DNA of 64,000 bases from NCEH01 sp002257205. GTDB taxonomy: Bacteria > Pseudomonadota > Alphaproteobacteria > Rhizobiales > Xanthobacteraceae. Below are positions 23,723-32,100 of the stretch, one piece after another. Every line of letters starts with the position of its first letter. Within the stretch, counting starts at the first letter, position 1. The position numbers and the translations under genes were made by a program. The stretch lies in NCBI RefSeq assembly GCF_043195105.1, contig NZ_JBAFWO010000003.1, one strand, 5' to 3'. The notes beneath the pieces were generated by a model, which ran no database searches, was not told the DNA's origin, and saw only the letters and a program-made list of their open reading frames with translations.

Positions 23723-25014
23723 TTCTGGATCTTGGCCAGCAGCTTGGCGCCCAGGTCGCGGGCCGTGTCGCCGACCAGCACGCCGGCACCATCAAAGGCA
23801 CGCTGCCACATGGTGCCGACGGGTACGTCCGCCGTCGTAACCAGCGGCACGTCCAGCACCTTGAGCTGGCCGCGCGTGATCTCCATCTGCGCCACCTCGG
23901 TGCCCTTCGCGACCGGCGCCCGCAGCGGCCCGTGATAGGTGATGCGCGCCACCAACTTGTCCTGGCTGTTGCGCGGCATGAGCAGGGAGATGGGTTCGCG
24001 CGCCGCAAGGCCGACGGAACCGGTCTCGCCGCCGAACACCGCCGCGCGGGCAAGTTCCGCATCGGCCGCGAACAAGGCGCGATGCTCGAACGAATGGAAC
24101 CCCCAGTCCAGCAGGCGGCGCATCTCTTCCAGGCGCACCTTCTCCGAGGACGCCCCCATCACCACGGCGATCAGGCGCTGGTTGTTCTGCACCGCCGAGC
24201 CCACGAGATGATAGCCCACGTCCTTCACCCAGGACGCATGCAGCCCATCGGCGCCGACGCCCGCATCTAGCAAGGGATTGCGGTTGCGCTGCTTGATCTT
24301 GCTCCACTCGATGCCGGGCACCGCGAAAATCGGATAGAGGTTCGGGAAGGTGCGGATGATATAACGCGAGAGCTGCGCCATGTCGCGCGCGGTGGTCACT
24401 TGCCCGGGATCGGAAAAGCCCGTGGAATTGCGGAAGGATGTGCCCGTAAGGCCGAGTTCCTCGGCCTTGGCGTTCATCTTCACGGTGAATTCGCCTTCGG
24501 TTCCCGCCACGCCCTCGGCCAGCGCGATGGCCGCGTCATTGCCCGAGATGGCGAGCGCGCCGATCAGCAGATCGCCGACGCGCACATTGCTCTTCACCGC
24601 CGCGAACATGGCCGCGCCGCCCGAGGGACCGCCACCGCGCCGCCAAGCATTCTCACTTACTGTGAACAGCGTGTCCTGCGTGATCCGGCCGGAGCGGATT
24701 TCATCGAATACGATCGCGCCCGTCATGATCTTGACTATGCCGCCGGGCGCGACGCGCTTTTCCGAGTCCTTGTCGAACAAGATGGCGCCGGTGGAGAAAT
24801 CCACCAGGATCGCGCTCGGCACCACGGTCTGGAACGTGGATTGCGCGTGGACAGGGCCGACACTCGTCGCCGCGCCCAGAATCGCAAAACCTGCCGCCAG
24901 GGCGGCAGGCTTGGAAGCAATGGATGTCAGGGAACGGCTCAGACGAGCGAGGGTGCCGATTGCGCGTGTGAGGATGCGACGGTCGCGCCCGCCGAAATTA
25001 TCGCCCAGAGCCAT
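23719..25014 (-). CDS. dacC: DacC/PBP5-like D-alanyl-D-alanine carboxypeptidase homologue, active site lost
   Basis: 431 residues. Signal peptide ends near VGPVHAQS; the penicillin-binding domain and C-terminal beta-domain follow in normal order. Family landmarks are kept (SENAWRRGGGPSGG near 120-133, SGN at 157-159, NSTGFSDPG near 196, LLDWGFHSFEHRALF). The catalytic SxxK, usually PASxxK, reads PGGIVK: the nucleophile is Gly92 with Lys95 kept. The KTG triad, usually GLKTG, reads GLHAS (259-261). Both codons were checked on the DNA (24739-24741 GGC; 24232-24240 CATGCGTCC). It should bind or organise peptidoglycan rather than cleave it. ATG 25014 overlaps rlpA by 17 bp. Confidence 0.9.
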   Translation of the reverse strand: MALGDNFGGRDRRILTRAIGTLARLSRSLTSIASKPAALAAGFAILGAATSVGPVHAQSTFQTVVPSAILVDFSTGAILFDKDSEKRVAPGGIVKIMTGAIVFDEIRSGRITQDTLFTVSENAWRRGGGPSGGAAMFAAVKSNVRVGDLLIGALAISGNDAAIALAEGVAGTEGEFTVKMNAKAEELGLTGTSFRNSTGFSDPGQVTTARDMAQLSRYIIRTFPNLYPIFAVPGIEWSKIKQRNRNPLLDAGVGADGLHASWVKDVGYHLVGSAVQNNQRLIAVVMGASSEKVRLEEMRRLLDWGFHSFEHRALFAADAELARAAVFGGETGSVGLAAREPISLLMPRNSQDKLVARITYHGPLRAPVAKGTEVAQMEITRGQLKVLDVPLVTTADVPVGTMWQRAFDGAGVLVGDTARDLGAKLLAKIQK

Positions 25015-26014
25015 CGGTTGCCACACCTGCGTAGCTGAGGCCGCTCACGGGCGCCGCGCCCACGCTCCAGCCGGAAGAAGGAGCTGTATTGCGTGCCACA
25101 GGCTGCGCCTGGAAGGCAACACGTTGCTGAGCGGCCACGGGTGCGGGCGCCGGAGCGGGGAAAGCCGCACGAGCCGGAACCGTGGCGGATGCGGTGCGGA
25201 CCGGAGCGGGCGCCGGCGCGGCTTCGGCCTGGCGCACGACGGGTGCGGCGGTCTCCTCGCCATCCTCGTGCCCAAGATCGAACGGGCGCTGGAGCGGCTC
25301 GGGAATGGCGCCGGAACTGGTTGTTTCCGGCACGGCGCGCGGCAGGGCGGGCACGAACGGGGTCGCGGACGCCACCATGACAGCCGATCCGCTCGGCACC
25401 TGCGCCGGCTCGTTGATGCTGAGCGAGGCCGACAGGCGCCGGTCATCGGAGCCATCGATCGGCGCACGCGCCACATATTCCACCTTCACCTTCGCGACGC
25501 CCTTGCTGCTGAAGCCCAGCAGATCGGCGGTGCGATGTGAAACGTCGATCACCCGGTCACGATGGAACGGCCCGCGGTCATTCACGCGCACGATGATCGA
25601 ATGATTGTTGTTAAGATTGGTGACGCGCACATAGCACGGCATGGGCAGCGTGGGATGGGCGGCGGAAATGGATTCGCGGTCGAACACTTCGCCATTGGCG
25701 GTGAGGCGCCCGTGGAAATCGTCGCCATACCAAGAGGCGATGCCCTCGGCCTTATAATGAGGGTTTTCCGCCGGCACATAGGTGCGCCCGGCAATCACAT
25801 AGGGCTTGCCGATACGATAGGCGCCGCCACCCTTGGGCACGGACTGGCCATCCGCCACCACGCGCGGGCTGGCCGAAACACCGTATTTCGGATCGACCGT
25901 GGAGCCGAGCTTGTTTGCACTGCTGCAACCGGCAAGAACAAGGCAGACCGCGCCAAGGCTCAAAGTGCCGCGCCAGATGCGGAGCCGCGATGCGATCGTC
26001 TGCTCTGTCGTCAT
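24998..26014 (-). CDS. rlpA: RlpA-family septal/peptidoglycan lytic transglycosylase lipoprotein
   Basis: 338 residues. The signal ends in lipobox VLAGC (C near 30), so the protein should be lipid-anchored. The double-psi beta-barrel domain covers about 90-190: GIASWYGDDFHGRLTANGE, FDRESISAAHPTLPMPCYVRV and IIVRVNDRGPFHRDRVIDVS, with the catalytic Asp in NDRGPF. The C-terminal 140 residues are Pro/Ala-rich and disordered, with no SPOR domain, unlike E. coli and Pseudomonas RlpA. First gene of an operon with the dacC homologue, tmk, holB and metG, with which it overlaps or nearly abuts. Confidence 0.93.
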   Translation of the reverse strand: MTTEQTIASRLRIWRGTLSLGAVCLVLAGCSSANKLGSTVDPKYGVSASPRVVADGQSVPKGGGAYRIGKPYVIAGRTYVPAENPHYKAEGIASWYGDDFHGRLTANGEVFDRESISAAHPTLPMPCYVRVTNLNNNHSIIVRVNDRGPFHRDRVIDVSHRTADLLGFSSKGVAKVKVEYVARAPIDGSDDRRLSASLSINEPAQVPSGSAVMVASATPFVPALPRAVPETTSSGAIPEPLQRPFDLGHEDGEETAAPVVRQAEAAPAPAPVRTASATVPARAAFPAPAPAPVAAQQRVAFQAQPVARNTAPSSGWSVGAAPVSGLSYAGVATDGSGR

Positions 26015-26150
26015 GTGCGCCCTGTCTCACCGACGTGCCGAAACCCGACTCGTCGTCCGCCCCATGGATCGCCGTCACTATGTCACGGCAGGCTTCGATA
26101 AGACAGAATTGGACTGGAGAACACGGCGAAAATGCGGCGCAGCTACGGCT

Positions 26151-26158
26151 ATGGTTAA
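26151..26158 (-). promoter_or_regulatory. TTAACCAT motif, possible CtrA half-site
   Basis: Read on the minus strand the octamer is TTAACCAT, the sequence reported as the CtrA-type motif of alphaproteobacteria, 137 bp upstream of rlpA. One octamer may occur by chance. Confidence 0.25.
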
Positions 26159-26286
26159 TGTTCTGTAATGAAACGTTATCTGCCAAGGGTTTGAAAGCAC
26201 AAGCTTCCTTAGCGGCAAACGGCGAAGACGTCGCCATTTTTCGCCGATCCCCTTACGGCATGCGCCGCCACACATCGGGACGCAAG

Positions 26287-26312
26287 AAGGGCGGCACACG
26301 CCGGCCGCCCTT
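26287..26312 (-). terminator. Hairpin terminator after the chemoreceptor gene
   Basis: AAGGGCGGC and GCCGCCCTT form a 9-bp perfect stem 32 bp after the chemoreceptor stop. The 3' side on the minus strand continues TTCTTG, a weak U tract. Confidence 0.7.
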
Positions 26313-26343
26313 GATCCCTGCCGGCCTCCGGATCGGCCCTGCC

Positions 26344-28440
26344 TCACGCCGCGGCGCGAATGGTACCTAGGAAGCGTTGCATCTCCCCTTCAAGGCGCGC
26401 GGCCTGATCGGTCAATGCAGCGGAAGCACTGAGCACGAGCACGGCGGCGGATCCGGTCTCATCCGCCGTCTTGGCGACGTCGGAAATGTGGGAGGTCACC
26501 GAATTGGTGCCGGTCGCCGCCTGATCCACATTGCGCACGATCTCCTTCGTCGCCATGCCCTGCTCCTCCACGGCCGCGGAAATCTCATTGGCGACATCGC
26601 TCATCTTGCGGATCTGAGTCCCCACGCGCTCGATCACCTTGACCGCCTCCTGGGTACTGTCCTGGATCGCGGTGATCTGGGCTTCGATCTCCTCCGTGGC
26701 TTTCGCGGTCTGGGTCGCCAGGGCCTTCACCTCCGAGGCGACGACCGCAAACCCCTTGCCCGCATCGCCGGCGCGCGCCGCTTCGATGGTGGCGTTCAGG
26801 GCCAGAAGATTGGTCTGCGAGGCGATATTGGAAATCAGCACGATGAAATCGCCGATGCGGGATGCCGCCTGCGACAGCTCGCGGATGACATCGCCGGTCT
26901 TGGCGGCCTCGTCGACGGCGGAGGCCGACATCTGGGCGGAATATTCCACCCGTCGGGCGATCTCGTCCACGGAGGAGCCGAGCTCTTCAGCGGAAGAGGC
27001 TACCATCACGACATTCGTCGAGGCTTCTTCCGCGGCGGCTGCAACCGCGGTGGAGCGCGAGGAGGTCTTGTCGGCCGCAACCGTCATCTGCTGTGCGGTC
27101 TGATGCAATTCGGCCGACGCCGAGGACACATTGCCGATAATGCCGCCGACCGCATTTTCGAACCGCGCTGCCAGATCGTTCATGGCACGCCGCCGCTCCT
27201 CATCTGCCACCTGGCGATTGTGCTCGGCGGCTTCTTCCAGTGCACGGGTGCGGGTGAGGCTTTCCCTGAAGACCATCAAGGCTTTCGCGATGGCGCCGAC
27301 CTCGTCGGTCCGCGCGATATACGGGACATTGATGGTCAAGTCCCCACCGGAAACCTGGGTCATTACGCCGGTCAACCGGCTGAGCGGCCCGGTGACGCGA
27401 CGGACCACCACCACGAGGCCGGCAACGGCCAGCGCAACTGCGGCGAGAAGAACGAGGCCATAGCCCGCCAATTGGCGCTCTGCCTCGGCTTCCGCGAGCG
27501 TCGCCCGGACCGCGATCGCGTCAACGGCAGCTGCCGCGACATTCGCGATTGCCGTCTGCCCCGGCTCCGAGCGATCCCGCCACGCCTGGAGCGCGATGCC
27601 CGCCGGCCGGCCATTGCTGACATTGGCGATGACCTCATCGCGCAAGGTCTTGTAGGGACCCGAGAAGAAGGCATTCTGCGCCGCGTCGACCGCGGCCTTC
27701 AAGGCCGGCGGAGCGTTCGGGGCAAGGCCGATCTCGCGGACCGTCGCCCAGGAGAAGGTGAACCGCCCATTATTGATGAGAAGCGTCTTCCATTCCTGCT
27801 CATTCAAGGGGCGTCCTTCACCGACCACCTCGTTCAGCATCAGGTTTCCCGAGCCGACCTCGGCGCGCGTCGCCCATGCCATCGCACGGGCAAGAATGAG
27901 CTGCGACAGCGCCGGATCGATGCTGCGGATCTGCGCTTCCACGGCGGTGGATGCTTCCTCGAGGGTCGCGAGCAGCCCGGCGCCTTCGGTCAGCATGCGC
28001 TGGGCGATGCGCGTGTCGCGCTGCTCCCGCGGACGGGCAAGCTGTTCGTCGATCTGCTGGCGAAGGATCTTGAGCTGCTCGTAGCCGCGCCTGAGCTGTT
28101 CGAACAACGGCTTCAGCGCGGGGTCGATGTCGGCGTCGGCCCCGGCCAGGGCGGCGTTCAGCGCCAGGGTAACCCGCTCCCGCCGCTCGGCCAACTGCTT
28201 CAGGCCCGCGGGATTGTCGCCGTTGGGCAGCGACAAGGCGCTCACGCTCCCACCGCGCTCGTACCGAAACACCGACAATGCCTGGAAGAGATTTCGCTCG
28301 ATGCTCGCATACAGCGAAACACTCTGAGCGGCCGTAAAGCTGCGATAGGCGTTGATCAAGGCACCGCTGCACAGCACGGCCACCATCAGGCTCATCAGGC
28401 AGAAAAGGGAGACCAAGGTGGTCTTGATGGAGATGCGCAT
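26344..28440 (-). CDS. Methyl-accepting chemotaxis protein
   Basis: 698 residues. TM1 at about 8-28, a large helical periplasmic sensor (about 29-330, Arg/Leu/Glu-rich, resembling NIT-type nitrate sensors in ERGGSVSAL but not certain), TM2 at about 331-353, HAMP to about 407, then the signalling domain with the tip IASQTNLLALNATIEAARAG and GFAVVASEVKALA. A coiled AEELGSSVDEIARRV methylation region precedes the tip. There is no C-terminal NWETF-type pentapeptide. ATG 28440 follows AGGAAG; upstream frame is not used. The ligand is unknown. No che genes are nearby. Confidence 0.93.
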   Translation of the reverse strand: MRISIKTTLVSLFCLMSLMVAVLCSGALINAYRSFTAAQSVSLYASIERNLFQALSVFRYERGGSVSALSLPNGDNPAGLKQLAERRERVTLALNAALAGADADIDPALKPLFEQLRRGYEQLKILRQQIDEQLARPREQRDTRIAQRMLTEGAGLLATLEEASTAVEAQIRSIDPALSQLILARAMAWATRAEVGSGNLMLNEVVGEGRPLNEQEWKTLLINNGRFTFSWATVREIGLAPNAPPALKAAVDAAQNAFFSGPYKTLRDEVIANVSNGRPAGIALQAWRDRSEPGQTAIANVAAAAVDAIAVRATLAEAEAERQLAGYGLVLLAAVALAVAGLVVVVRRVTGPLSRLTGVMTQVSGGDLTINVPYIARTDEVGAIAKALMVFRESLTRTRALEEAAEHNRQVADEERRRAMNDLAARFENAVGGIIGNVSSASAELHQTAQQMTVAADKTSSRSTAVAAAAEEASTNVVMVASSAEELGSSVDEIARRVEYSAQMSASAVDEAAKTGDVIRELSQAASRIGDFIVLISNIASQTNLLALNATIEAARAGDAGKGFAVVASEVKALATQTAKATEEIEAQITAIQDSTQEAVKVIERVGTQIRKMSDVANEISAAVEEQGMATKEIVRNVDQAATGTNSVTSHISDVAKTADETGSAAVLVLSASAALTDQAARLEGEMQRFLGTIRAAA

Positions 28441-28586
28441 GGGTCTTCCTGCCTGATGTATGAGCTCTGAGGCAGATTGGGTCCGCAAGCTTGCCTGGAC
28501 CTTGAGGCAGAAGGTCCCAGACGGTCGCCCCTCTGCCCGCGCGAGGGCGTGTTGGCAGTCCGTGCCGGGCGTAAATTGCAAATTTT

Positions 28587-28600
28587 GGAAATATATTTCC
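28587..28600. promoter_or_regulatory. 14-bp perfect palindrome GGAAATATATTTCC
   Basis: A 14-bp perfect inverted repeat 147 bp upstream of the chemoreceptor start in AT-rich sequence, of a size and symmetry typical of a dimeric repressor site. No regulator gene adjoins it. Confidence 0.3.
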
Positions 28601-28993
28601 CGCAGAGGGAGCCGGCGTCGAGTCAGCTCTCATGAGCTCCGCAATCAAAACGGGATTATGAATAAAATACTCTCAATAATTGCATTCTTTATCATCATCC
28701 TGTCATTGCGATGTCGACTGGCGCAATTTCCCACGCTGCCCCATCGACTTTCACTTCCCGCGACAATTTAAAGACAATTCCTTGAGCCGGTGCCATATGC
28801 ACGCCGCAGGCGCAGTGCAGCAAAAGCAGATTGCAGAATACATCGGCAACACGTGAATACGACATATTAGAATACCCTTTTTCCGAGAAAAATTTGCGTT
28901 CTACGATTGCAGATTCGTGTTTCTACCTCTTTTTCAGGACTTGCTTACCTCCCTGCTGCACTGCAATCAGTACGCAGCGTAAGGGGGCACTCC

Positions 28994-29113
28994 ATGACAC
29001 GCATAACGTGCGTTGATGATGGATCGAAGAGCGTGAGCGTACGCTGTTCGGCATGCACCCCGGCCAGTTTGCATCCGCCAGCGGGGCGGACGGATCCACT
29101 CAATCTCAATTGA
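28994..29113 (+). CDS. Candidate leader peptide upstream of the adhesin
   Basis: A 39-codon frame from ATG 28994 to TGA 29111-29113, begun by AGGGGG six bases upstream. The ribosome-binding block (AGGGGGCACTCCATG) nearly duplicates that of the adhesin itself (AGGGGGCACCCATG, 29120-29133). The product resembles nothing known. Its stop lies inside a 7-bp hairpin next to the adhesin start, which would suit translational coupling or attenuation. Low confidence: the frame may be incidental. Confidence 0.3.
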   Translation: MTRITCVDDGSKSVSVRCSACTPASLHPPAGRTDPLNLN

Positions 29114-29115
29114 GT
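29098..29115 (+). promoter_or_regulatory. Small hairpin before the adhesin start
   Basis: ACTCAAT, loop CTCA, ATTGAGT: 7-bp perfect stem ending five bases before the AGGGGG of the adhesin. It contains the stop codon of the candidate leader ORF. Confidence 0.4.
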
Positions 29116-29130
29116 CATCAGGGGGCACCC

Positions 29131-32100
29131 ATGTCCATTAACCTCTCCGTATCCGGCTCCCCGGTCGTCCGGACCTCAGATGGCGTTATAGTCGGCCTCC
29201 ATTCAACGTCAAATAATGTCCAATACTTTGGGACGTCTAACAACAATATTGGAATTACCGCCCTCTGGGAGAATGCGGGAGTCTACGAAGGAAAACAAAT
29301 AAGCCTTCGAGCAACTGTTCTTTCGATTGGCGAACCGAACGATATTGTCACATTTGGTACGAGCGGAGATGATTTTAATATTTTGATAAAGTCACAGTCT
29401 CTCGCTTCCAATCAAAATTCAAGTGCTACGATAAAATGGGAAATTATTGATACCGCGACACAGAAGGTCATTTCCGGGGACGTCGGCCTTCAGATCGGCG
29501 ACATCGACGGTTTAGACGGACAGGCGCACACACGCGAAACCGTGTCCGCATCTCAGGACTCTTTGACATCCTTCGTCACCAATAATACTACGTCGATTCA
29601 GATAGATACGTCGAACAATAGTGTGGATGCATCGGGTACTCAGGATAATAATGAGCCCACCGCCCCCGCCAGCTCGTATGTCGGGTTTAATTTTTCGAGC
29701 GCAAACTCATTTGTTCTGACTTACAGCCTCGCGGCGAATTCCTTTACTTCCCAAGCTCTTTTTTCTCACGACGGCGATTTCGATATCACCATTAGTGATC
29801 CGAAGACCACTTATACGCCGCGCATCGACCTGGATGCTGACAATTCGAGCGGAGCGACCGAAAACGCCTTTGCGACGCATTATGCGCAAGGGAGTGCAGG
29901 AGTAGCCATTCTAGACGCCGACGCAAGCCTCGCCGGCCCTTCCTCCTTCACTTCGGCAAGCATCACGTTAACTAATCGCATGCCTGGCGACAGACTGAAC
30001 CTTCCGACTTTGCCGGCAGGCTTCTCAGCGACCACGGACACCAGCAGTTCTGACAAGATCGTCTTGACCCTTTCGGGAACCGGCAGTGCGGAAACCTATC
30101 GTTCGCTGCTCCTCGGCATCACCTTCGCCAATAGCGCAGATGAACCCAATACCGAACCGCGCCTGATCGACATCTCGCTTTCCGATGGCACCATCCATGG
30201 GAATGTGGCGACCACGACGCTGGCGGTGATCCCGACGCGGACGATCGACCTCGGCACCCTCGCGCCAGAGGAAGGCGCGACGATAACTGGCGCGGCGGCT
30301 GGCGATTATGCCGGTTATTCGGTGAGCAGCGCCGGAGATGTGAATGGCGACGGCATCGATGACATCCTGGTGGGTGCGCCCAACAATCACGCCAGCGAGA
30401 ACGGTTCGAGCGACCCCGGGAATGCCTACGTCATCTTCGGTCGCGAAGGCGGGCTCGGAACGATTGATCTCGCGGCGTTTGACGATGACGACGCCTCGAA
30501 CGATCCCGGCATCAAGATCACCGGCGCCCACAACGCCGACTTCGCCGGCTGGTCGGTCAGCAAGGCGGGTGACGTCAATGGCGACGGTGTCGCGGACTTT
30601 ATCGTCGGTGTTCCCTATTCCGATGTCGGAACGGCGGCCGACGACAATGGTGGGAATGCCTATGTGATCTTCGGCAAGACCGATGCAGCCGGCGGCCTCG
30701 GCCCGATTGATCTGTCGGTGTTCGACGGCGATACGCCAGTAAACTCTACTGGAATCAAGATCTCCGGTGTTTCCGGCAGCCTCGCCGGCGTGTCCGTTAG
30801 CAATGCCGGTGATGTCAATGGCGACGGAGTCGACGACCTCCTCGTGGGCGCCAACAATTCCGATCCGAACGACAATAGTAATGCCGGAAACACCTACGTA
30901 ATTTTCGGCACCACGCAGGAGGCCGGCGGCCTCGGCAACATCGACCTCGCGATGTTCGAAGACGAGGATTCCTCAAACGATCCCGGGATCAAAATCTCCG
31001 GTGCGGGTGCTGACAATTTCAGCGGCTATACCGTGAGCGCAGCGGGCGATGTGAACGGCGACGGTGTCGACGACCTGATTCTCGGCGCGCCACAAGCGAC
31101 CATCGGTACGAACGGCTACGCCGGCGCGAGCTATCTGATCTACGGGAAGAAGGTGGCGGATGGCGGCCTCGCCAGCATCGAACTCTCGGCGTTCGACGAC
31201 GATGACCTCACCAATGATCCTGGATTCAAGATCTCCGGCGGCGAGGCCTTTAGCTTTTCTGGTTACAGCGTCAGCGGCGCCGGCGATGTGAATGGTGACG
31301 GCGTCGCCGACCTGATCGTGGGATCAAACTGGGCGAGTGCACTTGGGCGCGCTCAATCTGGCACAGCCTATGTGATCTACGGCAAAGTCGGCGGGGTCGG
31401 AAACATTGACCTTAGTGGCCTCTCTCTCAATCAGGGCTTCACCATCTCAGGCGCAGCAGCGCAGGCTTTTACCGGTGTCTCCGTCAGTGATGCGGGGGAT
31501 GTGAACGGAGATGGCTACGACGACGTCATCGTCGGCGCCTTCTATGAAGGCACTGGCGGTACTCAGGCGGGCGCGAGCTATGTCGTCTTTGGCAAGGCGG
31601 ACGGTCCAGGCAATATCGATCTTGCTGCCTTGAATCGCTCCCAGGGCTTCAAGATCAATGGTGCTCAGCCGGGCGATCAGAGTGGATATGCCGTCAGCGC
31701 CGCCGGGGATGTGAACGGCGACGGCTTCGCAGACGTGATCGTCGGCGCCTATGGCGCGGACACCGCGGGCAAAACCGACACGGGCGCGGCCTATGTCGTC
31801 TATGGCGGCGCCACCAGCGGCAGCCCGGACATCGTATCCGTCTCCTCAACCGCCGCCAACGGCCGCTATGACGTCGGCGCCACCATCTCGATTATCGTCA
31901 CATTCGCGAATCCGGTGGATATAATACATATCAACGCCACCGGCGGCCCCCGCATACTGTTGGAAACGGGAGAAAGTGACCATTACGCCACTTATACCTC
32001 GGGCTCTGGCACTGCGAGCCTGATTTTTACTTATACGGTCGTCTCAGGCGACGTTTCCGCGGATCTGAGCTATGCGGGACCGAATGCTCTGGACCTGAAT

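Larger units (their letters stand above)
26015..26343. other. Intergenic region between chemoreceptor and rlpA
   Basis: 329 bp holding the chemoreceptor's terminator hairpin (26287-26312) and the rlpA promoter region. A TTAACCAT motif on the rlpA strand lies at 26151-26158. The stretch 26130-26220 is AT-richer than its surroundings. No gene seen. Confidence 0.5.
28441..29130. other. Long AT-rich intergenic region upstream of the giant adhesin
   Basis: 690 bp, much richer in A+T than its surroundings. It contains the perfect palindrome at 28587-28600, a candidate 39-codon leader ORF at 28994-29113, and a small hairpin at 29098-29115. The two divergent genes flanking it should both be controlled from here. 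No other gene seen. Confidence 0.6.

Noticed and set aside
26344..28440. Assignment of the chemoreceptor sensor to a specific ligand class
   Set aside because: The RxERGG-like start resembles NIT domains but the resemblance is too short to assign nitrate sensing.
28441..28993. Small frames upstream of the adhesin as genes
   Set aside because: No family pattern or start signals, and high A+T favours spurious frames; only the 28994-29113 leader has a clear SD.
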